Source: Deltaproteobacteria bacterium (GTDB lineage: Bacteria > Myxococcota_A > UBA9160 > UBA4427). From it: a stretch of 64,000 nucleotides of DNA. Positions 17,274 to 25,338 of the stretch are shown one piece after another. The DNA is taken from assembly GCA_029261835.1 (NCBI GenBank), contig JAJDAO010000050.1, positions 328,193 to 392,192 on the forward strand. Reading direction: 5' to 3'. Under the pieces are notes generated by a model. The model was not told the origin of the DNA and did not search any database. It worked only from the letters and a program-made list of their open reading frames with translations. Position 1 is the first letter of the stretch; each line of letters begins with the position of its first letter. Made by a program: the position numbers and the translations under genes.

Positions 17274-19667
17274 TCAGGGGATGATTCCCGCTCGGCGGCT
17301 GGCCCCGAGTGCGGCGATGGCCTCTACGCGCCTGAGCGCCGCTCGGATCTCCGTGGCGAAAGCCTGACGCCGCTCGCGGATGTCCGAATCACTCGCGGAG
17401 AGCAGGCCGCGATTGTCTGCAAGCTTGAGGGCCGTCTGAAAGAGGACCTTCGAGACGGACGAGGCACTCTCGATATGACGCTGTAGCTGGTACTGCTTGC
17501 CGAGGCCGAGACACTCGGAGAGGAACTGCCCCTCATCGAGTCGCTTGCCGGGCTCGAGCCGCTGCAGATTGTCGCTCACCACCTGGTAGCTTTCCAAGAA
17601 GGGGCGCAGTACGCGGTGGGCACTGAATGGCCGGAAGGATCGGACCAGCCGGCCGGCGCCCTCGGGTCCCTCTGAGATACGTGCCTCCCAGTCCGCGTCC
17701 TGAATGGCGAGTTCGTTGCAGAGCTCTTCGCGGTAGGACTCCTTCTCTGCGAAGAAGAACTCGAACTTGAAGAGATCGCGCAGGCGCATGGCCTCGGCCC
17801 AGAACTCCTGCACCGGATCATCGTATGGGCGCTCGCCAACATGAAGCAGGGCGAGCTCAGCGATGGCCGTGTTGACGAAGAAATGGATGACCGTGTTTCG
17901 ATAGTACGCAGCGGCCAGCTGCTGCTCGGCGCCGATCAGATAGACGAGTTCCGGACCTCCGTCGAATCGCGTGACGACGCCGTTTTCTACCAGCGCGTCC
18001 AGCGTGAGCTGTATGCCCGCATCACTCTCGAGATGGAAGAGCTGGGCGGTGGTGGGCAGCTTGCGCTGCTCCACGTAGTGCAGGAGGTTGGCGAGTCCGT
18101 GGCGAGTGTCGGCGACCGTGAAGGCCCGATCGCCGCTCCCGAGCAGGGCGAGCGTGACGAGTGAAGTGGGGGTGATGGGTGTGGCCCGGTTGATGCGGAC
18201 CGAAACCTCGAAGGCGATCTTCTGCAGGGCCACGCTGCGTTCGTCGGTATTGGAAACCGCTCCGGGCATCGGCATCCCGAGCTGACTTCGCAGCGAGAGC
18301 GGATCTCCGAAGCGGATATGGATCTTTCCATACCGCCGCCGCAACGCTCTGATGACCCCGATGAACCAGCCGAATCCCTCCTTCTCCTTGGCTCCGCCGC
18401 GCTGCTCCTCCGCGTAGGCGCCCACGTCGTGGATTTGGTCGTAGGCGATCGAAACCGGGATCAAGTGCACGTCATCGCTCTTGCCGCGGCGGTAGGCGTC
18501 CACCACGTATGCGAGCATTCCGAAACGTGGTGGCAGCATCTTGCCGGAACGTGAGCGCCCGCCCTCGAGATACCACTCCAATGAGAATCGCTTCTCGATC
18601 AGGTAGTCGATGTAGCTGCGCAGTACGTGCTTGTACACGGTGTCGTCGCGGAAGCTCCGGCGGATGAAGAATGTGCCGCTGCGGCGTATCAGCGGCCCCA
18701 CGGGGAAGAAATTCATGTTGATTCCGCCGGCCGTGTGGTTCGGCGGCAGGCCGTTCTCATGCAGTGCGTACTGGAGCACGAGATGGTCGAGGTTGGACTT
18801 GTGAGTCGGGAGGAAGACGACCGGGTGGCGCTGGGAGAGCGCCGCTATTCCCGCCAATTGTTCGTGATCGTATTGCAGCCTGTCGCCGTAACCGTGCGCG
18901 TAGAGGAGGTGGATCAGGTGAGCGACGATGTCGATCACGAATGGGCTGTGGGTCGCGGCGATCTCACGGAGCCCGGCCGTTGCTTCGCGGACAACAACCG
19001 CCTCCGGCCGTCCCTCCTCGCGCGCGATCCGTGACAGGCCGCCGCGGAAGGCGGGGCTTCCCAGAATCTCCTGGTCGACCAGGCGAGGTACCTTGTAGCG
19101 CGCGCCGCGCACTCGCCGCTCCGCGCGCTCGAGCGCCAGAGCGGCCTGACGCGCGACGAACTCCGGCAGCCCCGTCGTCGACCCACTGCCACTTCCAGCC
19201 GACTTGCTCCAGCGGGCTCGCAGCTCGGAGGCCGCGGCCGGCTCACCCGCCACGATGCGGCAGCGGTCCAGATTCCGCCGCAAGAGGGAGCGTTGTCTGA
19301 TGCGGCCCGGATCCCGGGGATCACCGAAGGTCAGCAGGTCTCCCAGCCGCACCGCCCGTACGCCGTCCTTGAGCCCCGGCAGCCACGCCACGCGCAGTGG
19401 GGCGAGCACCGGGTCCTCGTCGGTGGCGAGCACTGCCTCGAGTTCCGGGTCGAGCCGGCTTCGCCCGCGGCGACGGGATGAGGGGAGGGTGAGGAGCCGG
19501 CAATCTCCCGCGCGCGCCGTCTCGGGGCGATGGCGCTCGATCCACCCCTCGAGCAGTCGCCGCTCGAGGCGGCTCGAGGCGTCGACGAGAAAGACCACGG
19601 CTGAGCCCGTCGGCGCGACCGGCCAGCGAGGCTCATTGTTGAGCGGGCAGCTCGTCATGCCGCCCAT
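17274..19667 (-). CDS. plsB: Glycerol-3-phosphate 1-O-acyltransferase PlsB
   Basis: A 797-residue membrane-bound acyltransferase that transfers an acyl chain from acyl-CoA or acyl-ACP to position 1 of glycerol 3-phosphate, the first step of phospholipid synthesis. The H(X)4D catalytic motif is HKSNLD with His289 and Asp294. It is followed by GGINMNFFPVGPLIRR, FFIRRSF and YLEGGRSRSGK, the substrate-binding blocks of the PlsB/GPAT class. Length is close to E. coli PlsB, and the long regulatory-like C-terminal domain is intact. ATG 19667 has GAGG 8 bases upstream; a second ATG lies 3 codons in. It is followed upstream by the GPH transporter gene on the same strand (65 bases), so the two may be cotranscribed. 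Confidence 0.93.
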   Translation of the reverse strand: MGGMTSCPLNNEPRWPVAPTGSAVVFLVDASSRLERRLLEGWIERHRPETARAGDCRLLTLPSSRRRGRSRLDPELEAVLATDEDPVLAPLRVAWLPGLKDGVRAVRLGDLLTFGDPRDPGRIRQRSLLRRNLDRCRIVAGEPAAASELRARWSKSAGSGSGSTTGLPEFVARQAALALERAERRVRGARYKVPRLVDQEILGSPAFRGGLSRIAREEGRPEAVVVREATAGLREIAATHSPFVIDIVAHLIHLLYAHGYGDRLQYDHEQLAGIAALSQRHPVVFLPTHKSNLDHLVLQYALHENGLPPNHTAGGINMNFFPVGPLIRRSGTFFIRRSFRDDTVYKHVLRSYIDYLIEKRFSLEWYLEGGRSRSGKMLPPRFGMLAYVVDAYRRGKSDDVHLIPVSIAYDQIHDVGAYAEEQRGGAKEKEGFGWFIGVIRALRRRYGKIHIRFGDPLSLRSQLGMPMPGAVSNTDERSVALQKIAFEVSVRINRATPITPTSLVTLALLGSGDRAFTVADTRHGLANLLHYVEQRKLPTTAQLFHLESDAGIQLTLDALVENGVVTRFDGGPELVYLIGAEQQLAAAYYRNTVIHFFVNTAIAELALLHVGERPYDDPVQEFWAEAMRLRDLFKFEFFFAEKESYREELCNELAIQDADWEARISEGPEGAGRLVRSFRPFSAHRVLRPFLESYQVVSDNLQRLEPGKRLDEGQFLSECLGLGKQYQLQRHIESASSVSKVLFQTALKLADNRGLLSASDSDIRERRQAFATEIRAALRRVEAIAALGASRRAGIIP

Positions 19668-19732
19668 TCTACCCGCCTCACCCCACGGTGTCGTGCTCGA
19701 AGAACGGGCCGGATATCGGCCCGATGCCCGAA

Positions 19733-21124
19733 TCAGGTCGAATGGTTCGCGGGCCGCCTTTGCTCGATCTCGCGCAGGATCTCGGCATGGCGGGCGCGGC
19801 CCAACGGATAGCGGATCGCCACGGCAATCGAGATACAGAGGAAGGCGGCCGGGACGAGCGTCGTGATGAAACGGATGGTCGTGAGCGCGGAGTCTGGCTG
19901 CACCGCACCCTTGCTGTAGCCGGCGGCCGACAGCACGAATCCAGCCAGCATATACGCCGTGGCGCCGCCCATCTTGCGCAGAAAGGTGAAGACGCCGTTG
20001 TAGACGCCCTCCCTGCGCTCGCCAGAGATCAGCTCGTCCTCGTCGATGACCTCACCGAGCATCGCCCAGGGCATGAGATCGGCCACCGCGTAGCCGACAC
20101 CCATCAGACCGGCGAGGGCGAAGACCGTCCAGCGCGGCCAGCCCGCATCTCCGAAGCACATCGCGATCAGGCAGACGACGAACCACGTCGCCCCGATCAC
20201 GAAGATGCGATGCTTGTCCATTCGCCGGGCCGCGCGCAGCCAGAACGGGAGCGAGAGGATCACGACACCCAGCATCGACCACAACGTCCACGCGATGTCC
20301 TCGCGCCGCCCGATCCAGTCGGACAGAAAGAGCGGTACCGTCAGGCCGAGCACATCGACCGAGATGCGCGCAGTCAGGTAGATGACGCAGAGCTTGATAT
20401 AGGTGGCGTGATGGGCCAGGCTGCGAATGCCTTCCACGAGTCCCATCGTCTGCTCGATGTTGCGCACGCCCGGCTCGTAACTGACCTTGAAGACGAATGG
20501 CCAGACGATCATCAACCACAGCGCGATGGCGAATCCAGTTCGAGCGAAACCCGCGGCGCCCTCGCCCAGCATGCCCGAGACGGTAATGAAGCTGGCGGCG
20601 ACCATCGTGCCCACGACGGCGGCGGCAGAACGAAAGGTGTTGAGCGAAGTACGCTCGTCGTAGTCGGAGGTCATCTCCGGGATGAGCGCCATGTAGGGAA
20701 CCGAGAGCACGGTCATCGATAGACAGAGGCCGATGTAGATCGTGACGTAGTAGGCGAACATGGCCGCTTGCCCTTCGAAGGGAGTCGTCCACAGCAACGA
20801 GAAGCAGAGACCGAAGGGAATGGCACCGATCAGGAAGTACGGCCGTCGTCGACCCATCTTCCAGCGCGTCGTGTCCGAGATACGCCCCATCAAGGGATCG
20901 CTCACGGCGTCGATGACGCGCGCGGTCCACGCCAGCACGCCCGCGAGCCACGGCTCCAAACCGGCGACCTTCGTCAGGAAGAAGAAGAAGACGAGCGAGA
21001 GCGAAGACAGCGAGATGTTGATGGTGTGGTCGCCGAGGGCGAAGATCGCCTTCTTGCCGGCGGGCATGGGCGGTGTTGGCGAATGCTCCGACGAGCGGCC
21101 GTTCGGAGCTGTCTGCGCGTTCAT
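19733..21124 (-). CDS. MFS transporter, glycoside-pentoside-hexuronide cation symporter type
   Basis: A 463-residue twelve-helix transporter of the GPH (MelB-like) branch of the major facilitator superfamily. It has FALGDHTINISLSSLSL in helix 1, then RVIDAVSDPLMGRISD in the helix 2-3 loop and WKMGRRRPYFLIGAIP after it; the Asp-rich helix 2 motif and the RRRPY loop are the family hallmarks. In uncultured bacteria of this type such proteins often sit near lipid or steroid genes, so the substrate need not be a sugar. I chose the ATG at 21124 (MNAQTAPNGRS); 34 earlier codons overlap a terminator hairpin. An AGGG-rich site lies 9-12 bases upstream. Neighbours are the thiolase (upstream, same strand) and plsB (downstream). 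Confidence 0.85.
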   Translation of the reverse strand: MNAQTAPNGRSSEHSPTPPMPAGKKAIFALGDHTINISLSSLSLVFFFFLTKVAGLEPWLAGVLAWTARVIDAVSDPLMGRISDTTRWKMGRRRPYFLIGAIPFGLCFSLLWTTPFEGQAAMFAYYVTIYIGLCLSMTVLSVPYMALIPEMTSDYDERTSLNTFRSAAAVVGTMVAASFITVSGMLGEGAAGFARTGFAIALWLMIVWPFVFKVSYEPGVRNIEQTMGLVEGIRSLAHHATYIKLCVIYLTARISVDVLGLTVPLFLSDWIGRREDIAWTLWSMLGVVILSLPFWLRAARRMDKHRIFVIGATWFVVCLIAMCFGDAGWPRWTVFALAGLMGVGYAVADLMPWAMLGEVIDEDELISGERREGVYNGVFTFLRKMGGATAYMLAGFVLSAAGYSKGAVQPDSALTTIRFITTLVPAAFLCISIAVAIRYPLGRARHAEILREIEQRRPANHST

Positions 21125-21185
21125 CGCTGGTCGGCCCTCGGTCCGGCTCTTCTCGGATCGTTCATCTGGAGCAGACAAAGGGTAA

Positions 21186-21217
21186 ACGACCCCGGAAGCA
21201 TGTGCTCCCGGGGTCGT
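21186..21217 (-). terminator. Rho-independent terminator of the thiolase gene
   Basis: CGACCCCGG pairs with CCGGGGTCG, then after an A-C mismatch AGCA pairs with TGCT around a TG loop. This is a strong 13-bp hairpin 75 bases beyond the thiolase stop. On the minus strand it is followed by GTTTACCCTTTG, a moderately T-rich tract. Confidence 0.75.
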
Positions 21218-21291
21218 CCCGATCAAGAAACCTCAACCTCTGAGTCGTCGGCCGCGAGTGGCCAACTCAGCACTCCGTCAGTCCGGAGTCC

Positions 21292-22485
21292 TCAGCCGAA
21301 GTTGGCCTTGCGATACATCGTCACCACGGCCGCACCACCGAGCCCGAGATTGTGCTGCAGGGCCACCTTCGCACCTTCTACCTGCCTCTTCTCCGCCAGG
21401 CCGCGAAGCTGCCAGTTGAGCTCCGCACACTGCGCCAAACCGGTGGCGCCGAGCGGGTGGCCCTTGGAGATGAGACCGCCGGAGGGGTTGACGACGACCT
21501 TGCCGCCGTAGGTCTGGGCGCCGGAGTCGATGAATTCGCCGGCCTTGCCCTCTTCGCACAGCCCGAGTCCCTCGTAGGTGATGAGCTCGTTGCAGGAGAA
21601 GCAGTCGTGAAGCTCGACCACATCGACGTTTTCGGGCCCGAGACCGGATTGCTCGTAGACATTCTGGGCGGCTGCCCGGCTCATGTCCTGACCGATCATC
21701 TTCATCATGCTTCCCTCGTAGGAGCTCTTGAAGTCGGTGGCCATGGCCATGCCCAGGATCTCGACAGCCTGGTCCTGCAGATTGTGCTTCTTGACGAAGT
21801 CCTCGCTGGCGAGGATGGCCGCGCCAGAGCCGTCCGAGGTCGGGCAGCACTGCAGCTTGGTGAGCGGGCCATAGACCTGCGGGGCGTTCTTGATGTCGTC
21901 GAGCGTGTACTCATCCCGGAACTGCGAATACGGGTTGTTGACCGAGTGCTTGTGGTTCTTGTACCCGATCTTGGCGTAGTGCTCGGGCGTAGTGCCGTAC
22001 TTCTCATTGTGCTCGATGCCGGCGTTTCCGAACATTTGTGCCGTAGGCGGGCCCGCACCGTAGCCACACTTCTCGACCATGACCTGCATGTGCTTGTCGA
22101 GCGCCATGGTTCGGTCCGTGTACTTGATGCCCAGCGATCCCTTCTCCATCTTCTCGAAGCCGAGCGCCATGACGCAGTCGCTGATACCGCCCTCAACGAA
22201 CTGCTTGGCCATGAAGAGGGCTGTCGAGCCGGTCGAGCAGTTGTTGTTCACGTTGTAGATCGGGATGCCCGAGTGGCCGAGCTCGTAGAAGGCGCGCTCG
22301 CCACAGGTGGAGTCGCCGTAGCAGTAGCCAACGGCCGCCTGCTCGATTTCTTCGAACTTGATCCCGGCGTCCTTGATAGCGTTGGTTCCCGCCTCGCGGG
22401 CCATGTCGGGGTAGTCCCAGTCCTTGGAACCGGGCTTTTCGAACTTGGTCATGCCGACGCCGATCACGTAGACCTTCCTGCTCAT
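21292..22485 (-). CDS. Thiolase, SCP2/lipid-transfer-protein type
   Basis: A 397-residue thiolase-fold enzyme of the SCP2-thiolase (SCP-x) class, which cleaves or handles branched or sterol-like 3-oxoacyl-CoA esters. The nucleophilic cysteine is Cys83 in [11 protein letters not shown]. The C-terminal [14 protein letters not shown] holds the catalytic His, and the [11 protein letters not shown] block that replaces the NEAFA motif of classical thiolases is present. ATG 22485 has GGGAGAA upstream. It is monocistronic by the look of its own promoter (22551-22579) and terminator (21186-21217). With two acyl-CoA dehydrogenases in the window it points to CoA-ester catabolism, but no pathway partner is adjacent. 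Confidence 0.9.
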   Translation of the reverse strand: MSRKVYVIGVGMTKFEKPGSKDWDYPDMAREAGTNAIKDAGIKFEEIEQAAVGYCYGDSTCGERAFYELGHSGIPIYNVNNNCSTGSTALFMAKQFVEGGISDCVMALGFEKMEKGSLGIKYTDRTMALDKHMQVMVEKCGYGAGPPTAQMFGNAGIEHNEKYGTTPEHYAKIGYKNHKHSVNNPYSQFRDEYTLDDIKNAPQVYGPLTKLQCCPTSDGSGAAILASEDFVKKHNLQDQAVEILGMAMATDFKSSYEGSMMKMIGQDMSRAAAQNVYEQSGLGPENVDVVELHDCFSCNELITYEGLGLCEEGKAGEFIDSGAQTYGGKVVVNPSGGLISKGHPLGATGLAQCAELNWQLRGLAEKRQVEGAKVALQHNLGLGGAAVVTMYRKANFG

Positions 22486-22550
22486 GGATTTCTCCCTATG
22501 CCGGTCTGCTGCGAGCCGTCATCTGTCTCTGAGGTCCCGCGCTCTAGGCG

Positions 22551-22579
22551 ATAGATTTGGGGGTTGACTTGCGAGTCAA
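22551..22579 (-). promoter_or_regulatory. Putative thiolase promoter with overlapping palindromic operator
   Basis: On the minus strand TTGACT (22579-22574) is separated by 17 bases from ATCTAT (22556-22551), a plausible sigma-70 -35/-10 pair; transcription would start about 60 bases before the thiolase ATG. The -35 box is one arm of a perfect inverted repeat, TTGACT-TGCG-AGTCAA (22564-22579), the size of a TetR- or GntR-type operator. The operator role is inferred; no regulator gene lies in the window. Confidence 0.5.
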
Positions 22580-22732
22580 TCAGTCTAGCACGACAGCCGT
22601 CGGCATGAAGTCGCTCGTCCATAGTGCAGCGTCTTAGAGTAACTACTCGATCCAGAAGAGGAATATTGGACTCGCGGCAGAAGCGGGCTAGGTTTTCGCT
22701 CCAGCAGCCAACCCCTCGAGAGGAGCCGAGCC

Positions 22733-23155
22733 GTGGCGACCATCTTCAGCAAGATCATCGACGGTGAGCAGCCCGCCGAGTTTGTCTGGAAGGACGACGT
22801 CTGCGTCGCCTTCCTCTCCATCGCTCCGCTGAAGCCCGGGCATACGCTGATCGTGCCGCGAGCTGAGGTAGATCACTGGCTCGACGCGGAACCCGAGACG
22901 CTTCGGCATCTCGCCGGGGTCTCGCAGTCGATTGGCCGGGCGCTCATGACGGCCTACCGACCTGTCAAAGTGGGGAGCATGATCCTCGGGCTCGAGGTCC
23001 CGCACTTGCACATTCATGTATCACCGATCTGGAGCCCGACCGATCTCGATTTCCACAATGCGGATCACAACGCCAGGCAGGAGGACATCGCCAAGGCGGC
23101 CGCGACCGTCCGTCGGGCGCTGCGCGAACTCGGTTATTCCGAGGTGGCCGAATAG
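22733..23155 (+). CDS. HIT-family hydrolase/nucleotidyltransferase
   Basis: A 140-residue histidine-triad protein. The active-site triad HLHIHVS is at residues 91-97 (His91, His93, His95), and the early block IFSKIIDGEQPAEFVWKDD is typical of HINT-like members. Such enzymes hydrolyse nucleoside phosphoramidates, aminoacyl-adenylates or dinucleotides; the physiological substrate is unknown. A GTG at 22733 is used, with AGAGGAG about 8 bases upstream. It diverges from the thiolase gene, with 247 bases shared as promoter region. Confidence 0.92.
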   Translation: MATIFSKIIDGEQPAEFVWKDDVCVAFLSIAPLKPGHTLIVPRAEVDHWLDAEPETLRHLAGVSQSIGRALMTAYRPVKVGSMILGLEVPHLHIHVSPIWSPTDLDFHNADHNARQEDIAKAAATVRRALRELGYSEVAE

Positions 23156-23248
23156 CGCGCGAGTCTCGGCGCCATGGCCGAGGCTTGACAGGACACCAGG
23201 TCGTCGATCGCACCACTCTCCCCGAGTTCCCGCCTGGAGGGCTTCGAA

Positions 23249-23920
23249 TTGGAGACGATGCAGGATCGCGCGAGGCAGCTCTTTCCCTCTGTTCTTCTCA
23301 CGCTGCTCAGCATCATCCAAGCTTTGGCTCTGGAGTTCCTCTGGACGCATCTGAGGGAGAGTTCGTACCTCTGGAGCATGGGCTGGGATTGCTACCTCGG
23401 GTGGATCCAAGTCATCGCGATGCTCCTCGGCATTCTCCAGGTGTGGCTGATGTACACGAGCCTCGTCATGCGCTTCAGGTGGCTTCCGTCTCAGCGGGAT
23501 TCGGTGCTGCCGTTCGTAATCGGGATCCTCGAATTCACGCTCATCGACCTTCTCGGTCCCGCTACGTACGGTCCCTGGTTCTTCACCTTGGCACTTGTGT
23601 TCATGATCGCGGTGGGAGACGGGCAGTCGGTCTTTCGCCGAGCGCGCAAGGACGCCATGAATCGAGAATTCTTCGAGTCGCTCGAGCCCGCGACCGTTCG
23701 AGACTTCGTTCAATCGATCGCGACGGTGCTCGGTCTGGTGGTCTTCGCCGTCGTCGCCCATCTGACGGACGGCCAGAAATGGATCGTGCTCACGGGGCTC
23801 TTGTACGCGAACGCCGCTCTCGCCTACCAGATCGCGCAGGCGAGCCGCTACTGGAACGTCGCGATGAAGAGTGGTCAGCGCGACCAGCCCGCTCCGGCGA
23901 ACGATCAGTCCCAGCCTTGA
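23249..23920 (+). CDS. Small polytopic membrane protein, unknown
   Basis: A 223-residue protein with about six hydrophobic segments (for example VLLTLLSIIQALALEFLW and WFFTLALVFMIAVGDG) and a hydrophilic Gln/Pro-rich C-terminus. No catalytic motif is seen and I do not recognise the family. The start is best placed at the TTG 23249, since GGAGG lies 8 bases upstream; the ATG three codons later has its purine-rich stretch too close. It follows the HIT gene by 93 bases on the same strand and converges on the glutaryl-CoA dehydrogenase gene with only 8 bases between stops. Confidence 0.7.
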   Translation: METMQDRARQLFPSVLLTLLSIIQALALEFLWTHLRESSYLWSMGWDCYLGWIQVIAMLLGILQVWLMYTSLVMRFRWLPSQRDSVLPFVIGILEFTLIDLLGPATYGPWFFTLALVFMIAVGDGQSVFRRARKDAMNREFFESLEPATVRDFVQSIATVLGLVVFAVVAHLTDGQKWIVLTGLLYANAALAYQIAQASRYWNVAMKSGQRDQPAPANDQSQP

Positions 23921-23928
23921 TCCAGCAT

Positions 23929-25194
23929 CTAGAGCGCCCGCAGCCCTGTGATGTGCTCTCCCAGGATGAGCGTGTGGATGTCGTGGGTGCCCTCGTAGGT
24001 GCGCACGGTCTCGAGATTCATCATGTGACGCATCGACTGGTAGTCGTCGACGATGCCGTTGGCACCCAGCAGGTCCCTGGCCTCACGCGCGATTTGGAGA
24101 GCCACATCGACGTTGTTGCGCTTGATCATCGAGACCATGGCGTGGTGCAGCTTGCCGGCGTCTTTCAAGCGTCCCACCTGTAGCGCGAGCAGCTGGGCCT
24201 TCGTGATCTCCGTCAGCATCCAGGCAAGCTTCTGTTGGGTAAGCTGCTTGCCGGCGAGCGGCCCCCCCTGCACGACGCGATCTCGCGTGTACTGCACCAC
24301 TTCGTCGTAACACGCCATGCCGGCCCCGGTAGCCCCCCATGCGATGCCGTAGCGCGCCTGGGTGAGGCAGCCCAGTGGTCCGGAGAGCCCCGTGGCTCCG
24401 GGTAGTTCACTGTTCGCCGGCACCTCCACGTCCTCGAGGTAGAGCTCCGAGGTGACCGAGGCTCGCAGTGAGAACTTCCCCTTGATGTCCCGCGCTTCGA
24501 AGCCGGGACGGTCCGTCTCGACCAGGAAGCCCTTCACGCCCTCCTCGGTGTTGGCCCAGACGATCGCGAGCTGGGCGAGGCTGCCGTTGGTGATCCAGCG
24601 TTTGACGCCATTTATCACCCACGTGTCCCGCTTCTTTTCTGCGCGCGTCGCCATACCACTGACGAAGCTCCCGAAGTCGGGTTCGGTGAGCCCGAAGCAG
24701 CCGATGACGCGGCCGGCGGCCATCTCGGGAAGCCAGCGCTCCTTCTGCTCGTCACTGCCATAGGTGTAGATCGGGTACATGCACAGGGATCCCTGCACGG
24801 AGGCGAAGGAACGGAGTCCGGAGTCGCCCCGTTCGAGCTCCTGCATCAGCAGTCCGTAGGCCACGTTGTTCATGCCCGCGCAGCCGTAACCCTGGAGGTT
24901 GGCGCCGAACATGCCGAGCTCGGCGATCTGGGGCACCAGCCCCATCGGGAACGATCCGTCCTGGCGGATGTGCTCCTGGATATGGGGCATGAACTCCTTG
25001 CTGACCCATTCGCGCACGGAATCCCGCACCAGGCGTTCCTCCTGTGAGAGCTGGGTGTCGTCGAGGAGTAGGAAGTCAGGGGAGGTGTATTCAGCCAAGT
25101 CGAGCTCCTGGGAGTTCGCGGAGTCCAACTCTCTTGCAGACGGGGGCATCGAGTCTGCGAGAGTCGGACGACGGTGTTTGCCGGACGGCAGCAT
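23929..25194 (-). CDS. gcdH: Glutaryl-CoA dehydrogenase
   Basis: A 421-residue acyl-CoA dehydrogenase of the glutaryl-CoA dehydrogenase branch, which oxidises and decarboxylates glutaryl-CoA to crotonyl-CoA in lysine, tryptophan and aromatic degradation. The C-terminal signature NLETVRTYEGTHDIHTLILG carries the catalytic base (Glu401 here, equivalent to Glu370 in the human enzyme). SFASVQGSLCMYPI and CFGLTEPDFGS are also branch-typical. Some non-decarboxylating relatives share these features, so the product is not fully certain. Start uncertain: ATGs at 25194 and 25149 both lack a clear ribosome site, and the first 40 residues are a poorly conserved extension. It diverges from the membrane protein gene at 25339. 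Confidence 0.88.
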   Translation of the reverse strand: MLPSGKHRRPTLADSMPPSARELDSANSQELDLAEYTSPDFLLLDDTQLSQEERLVRDSVREWVSKEFMPHIQEHIRQDGSFPMGLVPQIAELGMFGANLQGYGCAGMNNVAYGLLMQELERGDSGLRSFASVQGSLCMYPIYTYGSDEQKERWLPEMAAGRVIGCFGLTEPDFGSFVSGMATRAEKKRDTWVINGVKRWITNGSLAQLAIVWANTEEGVKGFLVETDRPGFEARDIKGKFSLRASVTSELYLEDVEVPANSELPGATGLSGPLGCLTQARYGIAWGATGAGMACYDEVVQYTRDRVVQGGPLAGKQLTQQKLAWMLTEITKAQLLALQVGRLKDAGKLHHAMVSMIKRNNVDVALQIAREARDLLGANGIVDDYQSMRHMMNLETVRTYEGTHDIHTLILGEHITGLRAL

Positions 25195-25338
25195 AGCGAA
25201 GCCAGTCGGCTGCCCATGTGGTTTGAAGCGTGAGCCGAGTTCGTCGCTTGATGGCGCGTCTGTGTCGCGCTCGCTTTTGGCATAAGATCTTCGTCAGAAG
25301 ATGCTGGAGCCCGCACATTTCTCCGACCTTGGCATTGG

